Source: Odoribacter splanchnicus DSM 20712
GTDB taxonomy: Bacteria; Bacteroidota; Bacteroidia; Bacteroidales; Marinifilaceae
Assembly: GCF_000190535.1 (NCBI RefSeq)
Contig: NC_015160.1
Coordinates: 2,356,001-2,420,000, forward strand
DNA: 64,000 nt
Direction of reading: 5' to 3'
Numbering within the stretch: the first letter of the stretch is position 1; every line of letters begins with the position of its first letter. Positions 38,055 through 45,280 of the stretch are shown one piece after another. The notes below the pieces were generated by a model. That model was not told where the DNA came from and made no database searches. It saw nothing but the letters and a program-made list of their open reading frames with translations. The position numbers and the translations under genes are program-made.

Positions 38055-38667
38055 ATGAAAAAAATATTCGACCAAAGATTTTTCCGCTTATTGTCGGAAT
38101 GCTCACAACGTAAAGTGTCTGCATCTGAATTTGCAGAAGCTATCGAAGAATTGGCGACCCATGTAGCCGATTTCAGTATTACAGAACAAGATTATAGCAT
38201 TTTACTCCGCTATTTCTCTTTTGGTTTGCATCGTCTTAAATCATACCGTGTATGGTTTGAGCAGGAAAAAAATATCCTATTTGTATCTAATTGATGAAGC
38301 GATAGGGCTATTGAATACCGAAATACGCCTAATCGAATGGCGTATCAAGTACCCGGAACAGTTGCAGCAACGCACCAACAAACAAGCCCTTTCCCCTCTC
38401 TATCTCGCTGACAGAACCACTCTTATCAATATCATGGAAATAGTTAGCGGGTTGTTCCTTTCCCAAAAGATTGTGTATCAAAATGGCAAGCCTGTTTATT
38501 TAGTGGACTTGACGAAAGCCTTTGAATGGCTTTTCAATATCAAGATAGGTGACTGTTACCAAAAGCATGAGGACGTGATAAAACGAAAGCCGGGCAAGCT
38601 GACAGAGTTTCTTAATGGACTGGCAGAACTTATCAAAAAGGAACATGACAAGAAAGGATATAGATAA
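38055..38667 (+). pseudogene. RteC-like regulator, split by a frameshift
   Basis: Two overlapping frames (38055-38294 and 38221-38667) look like one protein of about 200 aa. The first gives SLLSECSQRKV-like helical sequence ending RVWFEQEKN; the second continues from YLIDEAIGLLNTEIRLIEW to a C-terminal part (DLTKAFEWLFNIKIGDCYQ) laid out like the winged-helix end of RteC. The switch lies at a run of seven A residues at 38266-38272. RteC activates excision genes in Bacteroides elements. It may be a mutation, a sequencing error or slippage; assignment to RteC is moderate. Confidence 0.55.
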
Positions 38668-38797
38668 TCAGTGACTTATGATTTATTTATAGGGGATTCC
38701 ATTAGTTCCCCCGTAATTTCTTTGCGCCCGATTTCTGAACTTTGCTTCATCAATCGATTGACAGACCATAATGTATAATCAGAAAAATGAAGCAATC

Positions 38798-39130
38798 ATG
38801 TATATAGAGAATGACGATTTCAGCGTATGGATGCAGAAGCTGTACGCCAAACTGGAAGAACTCTGCAAGGATGTACGGGTACTGCGCAATGCCGACAGGG
38901 TGCTGCCCGAAGATGACAACCTGCTGGATAATCAGGACTTGTGCCTGCTGTTCAAAGTAAGTATCAAGACCCTGCAACGCTACCGGGCTATCGGTGCGCT
39001 GCCGTACTTTACAATCAGCGGAAAAGTGTACTACAAGGCTTCCGATGTCCGGGAGTTCATCAAGGAGCGGTTCAGCGTCACCACGCTACGCCAGTTCGAG
39101 AAAGAACACTGCACGAAGAAAAAGAAGTGA
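38798..39130 (+). CDS. Small HTH (MerR/excisionase-like) protein
   Basis: From MYIENDDFSVWMQKLY (38798; an earlier ATG at 38771 is possible) this 110-aa protein has a coiled helix, then an HTH_17-type domain: LCLLFKVSIKTLQRYRAIGA, a wing and KVYYKASDVREFIKE. Such proteins bind element ends or promoters and may act as excisionase. It is a paralogue of the products at 44481 and 44773. Confidence 0.78.
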   Translation: MYIENDDFSVWMQKLYAKLEELCKDVRVLRNADRVLPEDDNLLDNQDLCLLFKVSIKTLQRYRAIGALPYFTISGKVYYKASDVREFIKERFSVTTLRQFEKEHCTKKKK

Positions 39131-39172
39131 ATTAAAAAGCCGGGGCGGTTCTGCTCCGGCTTCGCTTTGGGT

Positions 39173-39898
39173 TTATGGTTTGCCCAGCTTGTCGGCTTGC
39201 TCTCTTAGCTGCTCGGCTTGTTCGTTCAACAGCCTTGCCCGTTCCAACGCTTCCGCCTGTTTCCTGCTGCGGTATTCAAAGCCTTTCACCGAATCGGTCA
39301 GGCTTCGGATGAAAGCGTTGTCCCGTTCCCGGCTGAACTTCGTTTCCAGCAAATCAAGGCTGCTGCCGTCTGCCTTTCCTTTCATCAGGATATAGCGGTA
39401 TTTTATATCGTTGTCTTGTAACCGCTGCATTCTTTGTATAAACCGCACATTCAATGCAAGCGACACAAGACAAATGATTATCCCTGCTGAAAGAAGAAAG
39501 AACTTGGGTTTCAAATAGGGAGTTACCCGGTATATCAGTTTGTCATGCCATGAAACGGGCGTTGTTTCTCCGGTCGGTGTATCATCAGCCGGGAACAACA
39601 CCTTTAACCGCTCCTTGAAATATCGGTGCGAGGTCACGATAAGCCCCTTTATATCTTCAAGGTCTTGTTTTTGGTTCTCGGACTGCCCTTTTCCGATACT
39701 GCCGATTTGGTTTAGAATCTCCTGTACCGTGTTTTCATGAATGCCGGATTTGCCCTGCATATCCGAAATGCGCTGTTCGATAACGTCCAGTCGGTTAATC
39801 GTTTCCTCCCGGCTGGCTGGCGTTACCTGCTTCTCCTGCCGTTCTTTCAGTTCCGTAACCATAGAGAGAAGCCCCTCCAAAATTAAGTTATTTTCCAT
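39173..39898 (-). CDS. Coiled-coil single-membrane-segment protein of the mob operon
   Basis: This 241-aa protein has N-terminal and C-terminal coiled coils (LTDSVKGFEYRSRKQAEALE...) and one membrane segment at about residues 133-153 (FFLLSAGIIICLVSLALNV). It has no catalytic motif. It starts 4 nt downstream of the relaxase and is probably co-transcribed. Similar small membrane proteins accompany Bacteroides relaxases and may link the relaxosome to the conjugation pore, but I cannot name it. Confidence 0.7.
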   Translation of the reverse strand: MENNLILEGLLSMVTELKERQEKQVTPASREETINRLDVIEQRISDMQGKSGIHENTVQEILNQIGSIGKGQSENQKQDLEDIKGLIVTSHRYFKERLKVLFPADDTPTGETTPVSWHDKLIYRVTPYLKPKFFLLSAGIIICLVSLALNVRFIQRMQRLQDNDIKYRYILMKGKADGSSLDLLETKFSRERDNAFIRSLTDSVKGFEYRSRKQAEALERARLLNEQAEQLREQADKLGKP

Positions 39899-39902
39899 GT
39901 TC

Positions 39903-40826
39903 CTATAATTTTAAGTGTCGTTTCTTTTTCTTCTTTTTTCTTTCACCGGGATTGTCGGGCGTTTCATCAGCCGGAGAGGACGGGGCAGAGAACAGACCGC
40001 CCAAGCCTGCCAGCAGCGGACTGTCGGCTTTGCCCGGTGTCTGTGCTGGTTCCTGAACAGGTGCGGAAACTATCTGCCTATTGTTTCCGGCAGTGTTCAG
40101 CCCCGCATCCCCGAAACATTTGTCCAGTTTGGAGAAACTGAAACTGCGGTCTACCTCCGAACCTTTGAACGTGTATTCGCCTTTGGAAAAGGATATGCCC
40201 TGTATCTCGCTTGTCTGCCCCTTGTATTTGAACTGGATAGTAATACCCTTTTCCGCTAACCGCTCCTGTAACTGCTGCCAGTTCTTGGACTTCCCGGATT
40301 CATTTTTTACAGCGTTGTAAATCTCGTATTTGGATTTGTCCGGTTCTCTCAAACGGTGCTGCTTTACATGCTCCTTGCCTTTAGCGAAATAAAGTCCGTG
40401 TTTGGCTTTCAGCTTCTTGCATACCTGCTCGTTACGGTACATGTCGTTCCTGTCCGAAATGGTCTTGCCGTTGTTGTCTATGCGGTTGAACACGATATGC
40501 ACGTGCGGATGTTCCCGGTCTTGGTGTCGCACGATGATGTACTGCGTATCGGTGATTTTCATTTCACGCATGTACTCCTGTGCAAGCTGTACCATTTTCC
40601 CGTCTGTCAGCTTGGGTACGTCCACCGGGGAATAGCTTAGCGCAATATGTCCGACAGGCTTTTTCAGGTCGGGGTTCATCCCGGCTTGCAGAATGAAACT
40701 GTGTATGATGTCCCGATTGCTTTCCGCTAACACTCCCTCCGCATGAAGCAAGGCAGCCTGTTCCTTGCCGAGTACATAGTTCACGCAGCCTTTAAATCCG
40801 CTTCCCTTTTTTATTTTTCCAATCAT
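39903..40826 (-). CDS. Relaxase/mobilization nuclease
   Basis: This 307-aa protein has the relaxase fold: N-terminal GKIKKGSGFKGCVNYVLGKE, the metal-binding motif HQDREHPHVHIVFNRID (three His) at about residues 99-115, and GKTISDRNDMYRNE after it. It nicks oriT and is carried into the recipient. The C-terminal third is low complexity and ends in a Lys-rich tail. It overlaps the MobC-like gene by 35 nt, so translation is coupled. It belongs to the MobP-like PF03432 type used by Bacteroides mobilizable elements. Confidence 0.9.
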   Translation of the reverse strand: MIGKIKKGSGFKGCVNYVLGKEQAALLHAEGVLAESNRDIIHSFILQAGMNPDLKKPVGHIALSYSPVDVPKLTDGKMVQLAQEYMREMKITDTQYIIVRHQDREHPHVHIVFNRIDNNGKTISDRNDMYRNEQVCKKLKAKHGLYFAKGKEHVKQHRLREPDKSKYEIYNAVKNESGKSKNWQQLQERLAEKGITIQFKYKGQTSEIQGISFSKGEYTFKGSEVDRSFSFSKLDKCFGDAGLNTAGNNRQIVSAPVQEPAQTPGKADSPLLAGLGGLFSAPSSPADETPDNPGERKKKKKKRHLKL

Positions 40827-41175
40827 CCGACAGTTGGTTTATGATTTCGACAATCCTGTTCTTGAGTTTCACCAGTTCCACCGCTACCAGTGCGAATCCT
40901 CCGGCATTCGCCCGGTGCGCCAGCTGGTTGATGTTGTTGGCTTCGCCCGCCAGCTTGCGGATAGTGTCCGCATCCTGCCTGTTCAGCCGGGGCGTTACCT
41001 CTGCCGAAACGACCGCCTGCCGGACGTACTCGCTGAGGTGCAGCCCGGCTTCGGTGGCTCGCTTCCTGATTGCGTAGAACTGTAACTCGGTCAGTTTCGT
41101 GCTGACTACCCGGTTCTGCTTGTCTATCCGGCTTTTTGCCGGGCGACCTCCCGGTTTGTTCCTTATCCCTGTCAT
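40792..41175 (-). CDS. Relaxosome accessory protein (MobC-like)
   Basis: This 127-aa basic protein has an N-terminal ribbon-helix-helix-like part (RVVSTKLTELQFYAIRKRAT, then GLHLSEYVRQAVV) and a MobC domain (LAGEANNINQLAHRANAGGF, residues 76-95). It binds oriT and helps the relaxase open the strand. The candidate oriT hairpin lies 71 nt upstream. It overlaps the relaxase gene. Confidence 0.85.
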   Translation of the reverse strand: MTGIRNKPGGRPAKSRIDKQNRVVSTKLTELQFYAIRKRATEAGLHLSEYVRQAVVSAEVTPRLNRQDADTIRKLAGEANNINQLAHRANAGGFALVAVELVKLKNRIVEIINQLSDDWKNKKGKRI

Positions 41176-41245
41176 ACGTTTTTGCTTTTAGGTGGTATCT
41201 TAAAAATTGCGACCAACGGGAGAAATTTTCTTTGCTGTCAAGCAA

Positions 41246-41282
41246 AGCAAGGTGTTTCGGTCTACCGAAACATAACCTTGCT
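41246..41282. other. Candidate oriT hairpin
   Basis: AGCAAGG + TGTTTCGGT pairs with ACCGAAACA + (TAA bulge) + CCTTGCT around a 2-nt loop, 16 paired bases in total, preceded by a second small dyad TTTGCTGTCAAGCAAA (41231-41246). It lies in the 156-nt gap upstream of the MobC-like/relaxase genes, the usual place for oriT. Confidence 0.55.
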
Positions 41283-41331
41283 CTCCCTAATCACACAGCC
41301 TGCCGTCTGTTCATGCCGCCAGCCTTGCAGG

Positions 41332-42312
41332 TCACATCCTTAGCCCTCTCTTTCTTTTTTCACCCGGATTTTGTCTGTTATCCTGCTCCGGCTGGGGCTT
41401 GTCGGTAACTGTCAAGTCTTGGGATTGTTTCACTTTAAGGCTACGCAAATAGTCGTTCAGGTCATTGTGACCGCTGTACAGGTGTGATGCGTCACGTACA
41501 CGCCATTTGTATTCCTGCCTTATGGCTTCAACCGCTTTCCTGCCTGCCTCGTCATTGTCAAGCATACAATGTATATGCCCGTAATCAGCCAACGGATATA
41601 AGGCTTTATCCGTGTTGGCGGTGGAGTTCAGAATAACGTAGTCCTGCCAGTCGGTACAAGGCATATCCGGGCTTTTCTGTTGCCGGATAGTGAGGAATGA
41701 GAGGAAATCCAAAAAGCCCTCGAACACGAAACAGGTATCTCTCGGCTCTCCCTGCTGCCGTATATGGGTAATGTCTTTCGATGTGCTGCCCTTGAAACGG
41801 GGATTGCGAAGCTCGTAACCTCCTGAATCATTTTTGAATGCCAGCGCAAAATAAGGCTTTCCACCGATGCGGTAATACATTTCCTGCACGTATGGGGATG
41901 CCGTTCCGGGCGAAATCCCCCTTTCCTGCAAATAGCGTATGAGTGCCGGATTCTGTAACGGCTGTATTCTGCGTATCTCTATCGGGCTGGCTGCTTGCCT
42001 TTTCGTGTCCCTTTCGGGCAGGTCTTTCCCGTGAAAGGAAAAAGAGGCGGTGTTGCCCTGTTCCAGTCGGCAGATAGCACCGTAGGCATTGCATCCGTGC
42101 TGCTTCATCACAAGGTCGATGAGCGTCCCGCCCTCGCCAGTTCCGTAGTCACACCATAGATTGACGTTATAATCCACCTTGAAACTTGGCGTGTTGTCCT
42201 CCCGTAAGGGGCTGCGGTACATCCCGTAACTTCCTTTTTCCGTGACGGGCTGGATTCCAAAAGAGTTCAGGTAATCTTTGATACTGATATTGTTGGCTTC
42301 CTTATAGGTCAT
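41332..42312 (-). CDS. DNA primase-like protein (CHC2 zinc finger/Toprim)
   Basis: The start at 42312 (MTYKEANNISIKDYLNSFG) gives 326 aa; the longer frame adds an unlikely 37 residues. The N-terminal part follows the CHC2 zinc-finger pattern (MYRSPLREDNTPSFKVDYN, WCDYGTGEGGTLIDLV), with some metal ligands replaced. A C-terminal Toprim part has YVILNSTANTDKA and HCMLDNDEAGRKAVEAI. It probably primes element replication. The CHC2 zinc site looks incomplete, as is common in element-borne primases. Confidence 0.83.
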   Translation of the reverse strand: MTYKEANNISIKDYLNSFGIQPVTEKGSYGMYRSPLREDNTPSFKVDYNVNLWCDYGTGEGGTLIDLVMKQHGCNAYGAICRLEQGNTASFSFHGKDLPERDTKRQAASPIEIRRIQPLQNPALIRYLQERGISPGTASPYVQEMYYRIGGKPYFALAFKNDSGGYELRNPRFKGSTSKDITHIRQQGEPRDTCFVFEGFLDFLSFLTIRQQKSPDMPCTDWQDYVILNSTANTDKALYPLADYGHIHCMLDNDEAGRKAVEAIRQEYKWRVRDASHLYSGHNDLNDYLRSLKVKQSQDLTVTDKPQPEQDNRQNPGEKRKRGLRM

Positions 42313-42621
42313 GATTTTTATTTTTAAATTTAACGATAGTAATAATGAAGCAAGAAGCGAGTAAGAAGAAGCACGGGACACTACTACATCTATCTGTTTC
42401 TTTTTCAATGGTTTGTAGTACATGTAGTAACATAGTAATTATTTATCCTTTAAAAAAGGAATAAATATATCCTATATATTATATTGCCGTTTTTTCTTTT
42501 TCCCGGATTTTCCGAAAGTTTGGGATTCTATCTTACTTCATACTACATAATTGTTAAACTGTTGTTTATTAAATTGTTATCTATATCTCAAACAGTATGT
42601 AGAAGCTACTACATCCCGGTT

Positions 42622-43854
42622 TTACCCGTAATCATCCCCTGTACGGGAAGCCGAAACAGGCTTTATCCTGTACCCATATACGGGATAATAGTTGTTGTTT
42701 ATGCGCTTTTGCACCCGTTTGAAACCGATTTTCCGCAATGATTCCCCCAATCTTTTTTCGGATAACTGAACAGGGGATATATTGCGTAGGTGTGCGAGTA
42801 TCTGTGCGGTAGTCATGAAACAGTTCCTTTCCTCCTCTGCTGTCGGTTGTTCAAAGTATTGCATCAGCATTTCAAACTCGATTGTCTGCACCTCAAATTC
42901 CGCATTTGTCAGGTGCAGTTCTTCAATCTCCGCATCATTGAACCAATAGCGTACACCCTGACGGTACAGGTACATGATTTCGGAATAGACGTTATCCATG
43001 TGAATACTTTCTGCCGTGGGCTTGTCTATGTACAATACTTCAAAGGGCAAAAAACGCCTGCTGCCTGTCGGGTCGGTCAGGAACTCGTTGCCGTTCACCG
43101 AAGCCATGAAGCTGGCAAGGTGGGGGTATTCCTCTATGTAAACATCATACGGTCTGCGGTATTTCACTGCCGGGGTAGTGATAAGGTTCTTCAAGGCGTT
43201 CTCGTTCTGCTTGTTGAGTTCCTTTAGCTGGTCGTCAATGTTGATGAACAGGTATTCGGCTATCAGTGTCAGGATGTCTTTGCCCTGCGGGTCTATCTTC
43301 CCGGTAAACAGGTAATTCTTAAGCGGTGTCGGGCAAAGGTTGTCCAGCCACCACGATTTGAACTGTCCCTGCTTGTCCCCGGTCAATACCAGACAGGTAT
43401 GGTTCTGACATCCCGTGTCGTTCATCGCGTTGGCTACCACACCGATAAGCCATTTCGTGAAATATTCCTCCCATTTGCCGGGGTTGGCTACCTGTACCGT
43501 GTTCAGGAGTTTGCCGATATATCCGTGTTCGGCAGGATTCAGCAAGGGCAGGGCGTTGAAATACTCCTGTATGGGGTGAGCCTTTCTTGCGAAATCGCTT
43601 TCCAGTATCATGCGGATGTTGTCGGTAGAGGTGGAAATGTCAGCCGTTGCGTCCAGTCTGCGCCTGAAAGTGTTCAGGGCAAATTTTGTAACGGGCTGGT
43701 ACAAGTCCGCAGAACTTGCAGCCCGGTATTCCGTCCGGCTCTTTACGGTATTGAACCGGAAATCGTACAGGATGTTCAACAGGCTTTCGATGCGCTCGTT
43801 CTTAGACTGCCAGCCCTCGATATGCCGTGTATCATCACTTCTTTTCTTTTTCAT
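42622..43854 (-). CDS. VapE/VirE-like replication protein (SF3-type ATPase)
   Basis: The start at 43854 (MKKKRSDDTRHIEGWQSKNE) gives 410 aa. The ATPase core has LVLTGDKQGQFKSWWLDNL at about residues 153-171, where the usual GxGKT is GQFKS, so the glycine before Lys is missing. Downstream are FINIDDQLKELNK (Walker B-like), TPAVKYRRPYDVY and FMASVNGNEFLTDPTGSRRF, all typical of the VapE family. It acts with the primase on element replication. It overlaps the HTH gene at 43835 by 20 nt. Confidence 0.8.
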   Translation of the reverse strand: MKKKRSDDTRHIEGWQSKNERIESLLNILYDFRFNTVKSRTEYRAASSADLYQPVTKFALNTFRRRLDATADISTSTDNIRMILESDFARKAHPIQEYFNALPLLNPAEHGYIGKLLNTVQVANPGKWEEYFTKWLIGVVANAMNDTGCQNHTCLVLTGDKQGQFKSWWLDNLCPTPLKNYLFTGKIDPQGKDILTLIAEYLFINIDDQLKELNKQNENALKNLITTPAVKYRRPYDVYIEEYPHLASFMASVNGNEFLTDPTGSRRFLPFEVLYIDKPTAESIHMDNVYSEIMYLYRQGVRYWFNDAEIEELHLTNAEFEVQTIEFEMLMQYFEQPTAEEERNCFMTTAQILAHLRNISPVQLSEKRLGESLRKIGFKRVQKRINNNYYPVYGYRIKPVSASRTGDDYG

Positions 43855-44143
43855 CGGGAAGTCTGTTAGAAGCCGGGACATACTGCTGCTGCATCCACTT
43901 TTTGAGTTCCTCCATGTCGAAACGCAGGGTACGCCTACGCTTGACACACGGTATCATCCCCTTGCTGGCTAAGTGGTACAGGTAATTGACCGAATACCCG
44001 GTTATGCCGCTGGCAACGGATATTTTGACTAACACAGGCTCTTTTCCGTCCTGCCGTTCTTCGGGCTGTGCGCCCATGACCGGGGCAATCATCTTTTCGA
44101 TGTTCTCCAGCCGCTTGAAAATTTCTTCGAAAGGATTATTCAT
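43835..44143 (-). CDS. Small HTH (excisionase-like) protein at the head of the replication operon
   Basis: This 102-aa protein has an N-terminal helix (FEEIFKRLENIEKMIAPVMG) and an HTH_17 domain (VSSAVA-type: KISVASGITGYSVNYLYHLA, then RTLRFDMEELKKWMQQ). It is the first gene of the minus-strand primase/VapE operon and divergent from the regulator at 44481, with a repeat-rich region between. It may regulate that region or assist excision. Confidence 0.8.
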   Translation of the reverse strand: MNNPFEEIFKRLENIEKMIAPVMGAQPEERQDGKEPVLVKISVASGITGYSVNYLYHLASKGMIPCVKRRRTLRFDMEELKKWMQQQYVPASNRLPDEKEKK

Positions 44144-44480
44144 GAGTGCTTAATTTTTGAATTAGCACCACAAATAAAATAAGAAAAATCGGTAAAAAAC
44201 AAAGCGTCAGCCGTTTGGAATCGCTTTGCTGCGCTCTGCGCCAAATTAATGTCGGTAAATAGAAAACGGCTTTGTGTTCATTACCTTACTTATTTAGAAA
44301 GTGGGGGAAACCGGGATTTCTGTTCTCTTATTGTTTCTTTCCTGTTCGCTTGGGGCAGTGGTGGACATTTTCGGACACGTAAGGTCATTTGCGGACAGGA
44401 AGAAACAACCTGTCATTCAGTCTTATATATTTGCACCAGTGAAGAAAAACGGAGTATTGACAATAATAAATATATCGGTT
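44144..44480. promoter_or_regulatory. Repeat-rich divergent control region
   Basis: Direct repeats TCGGTAAA (44189-44196, 44252-44259), interlocking inverted pairs CAAAGCG/CGCTTTG (44200-44206, 44222-44228) and AGCCGTTT/AAACGGCT (44209-44216, 44264-44271), two 15-mers GGACATTTTCGGACA and GGTCATTTGCGGACA exactly 20 bp apart (44363-44377, 44383-44397), and ACAGG/CCTGT (44395-44413). A -7 box TATATTTG lies at 44426-44433, driving the gene at 44481. The region could be an operator set, a replication origin or both. Confidence 0.55.
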
Positions 44481-44768
44481 ATGGAAATAGTGACGATTGA
44501 AAAGAGAACCTTTGAACTTTGGAAACAGAGGTTTGAAAACTTTGTGGGGCGTGTGGATGCGCTCTGCGTACCTTTACGCAGGAAGCGTGACAAGTGGCTG
44601 GATAACTGCGAAACCTGCCGTTTGCTGAATGTTTCAGCCCGGACGATGCAGACTTACCGTGATACGGGAAAATTGCCTTATTCGCAGATAAACAATAAGA
44701 TTTACTACAAGGCTTCGGACGTGGAAACATTTCTGCTCAACCAAGTAAGGGACAATTCTAAAAAGTAG
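44481..44768 (+). CDS. Small HTH protein
   Basis: The start MEIVTIEKRTFELWKQRFEN at 44481 fits the -7 box at 44426-44433; a longer frame from 44301 runs through the promoter. This 95-aa protein has an HTH_17 domain (CRLLNVSARTMQTYRDTGKL, then KIYYKASDVETFL), a paralogue of those at 38798 and 44773. It is probably a regulator of the element and is co-transcribed with the next gene (4-nt gap). Confidence 0.8.
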   Translation: MEIVTIEKRTFELWKQRFENFVGRVDALCVPLRRKRDKWLDNCETCRLLNVSARTMQTYRDTGKLPYSQINNKIYYKASDVETFLLNQVRDNSKK

Positions 44769-44772
44769 GCAT

Positions 44773-45054
44773 ATGGATTTGATAACGAAAGATTCCGATA
44801 CTACACTGGTACTGTTTTCCTCCCTTGACAGGGTGCTGGAAAACGTGGAGTACGTGGTAATGAACTATCGCCCGGTATTGAACGGTGAACACTACCTGAC
44901 GGGCGAGGAAGTATGCGAGCGGCTTTGCATCAGCAAACGGACTTTGCAGGATTACAGGGACACGGGGCTGCTGGGGTACGTGCAGCTTCCGGGAAAAATC
45001 ATCTACCGGGAAAGTGACATCATGGATTTGTTGGAAAGGTTCTATCAGAAATGA
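44773..45054 (+). CDS. Small HTH protein
   Basis: This 93-aa protein has an N-terminal helix pair and the HTH_17 unit EEVCERLCISKRTLQDYRDT followed by GKIIYRESDIMDLLERF. It follows the gene at 44481 with a 4-nt gap. The three paralogues share the helix-turn-helix, wing and Y-x-S-D-[IV] end, which suggests related DNA sites. Confidence 0.8.
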   Translation: MDLITKDSDTTLVLFSSLDRVLENVEYVVMNYRPVLNGEHYLTGEEVCERLCISKRTLQDYRDTGLLGYVQLPGKIIYRESDIMDLLERFYQK

Positions 45055-45248
45055 AATCTTGAAAACATGGAATCTTGTTTTATTGCTGTCTTGCTTCCTT
45101 GAAAGATTGAAGTATTGAAATATAGCTGTCTTGTTTTCTATATTGTTTGGTTGAAAGCCTGCAATCACGGTTTCTTGAAAACTGTGTTGCGGGCTTTGAT
45201 TATTCAAAAGTTTAACCTTGTACTTCTAAATATATTTAATTGAATTTG

Positions 45249-45256
45249 TATCTTTG
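45249..45256 (+). promoter_or_regulatory. -7 box of the SEFIR gene
   Basis: TATCTTTG, a full TAnnTTTG match, 24 nt before the ATG at 45281. It decides that start over a frame beginning at 45254. Confidence 0.65.
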
Positions 45257-45280
45257 CTTCTATTTAACTTTGTAGTATTT

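Noticed and set aside
38771..38797. Earlier ATG for the HTH protein at 38798
   Set aside because: It is possible but adds only MYNQKNEAI without conservation visible to me; kept as an alternative.
44301..44480. N-terminal extension of the HTH protein at 44481
   Set aside because: It crosses the repeat cluster and the -7 box; the domain needs only the part from 44481.
45254..45280. Earlier start for the SEFIR gene
   Set aside because: It begins inside the -7 box TATCTTTG; the ATG at 45281 gives the usual domain start.
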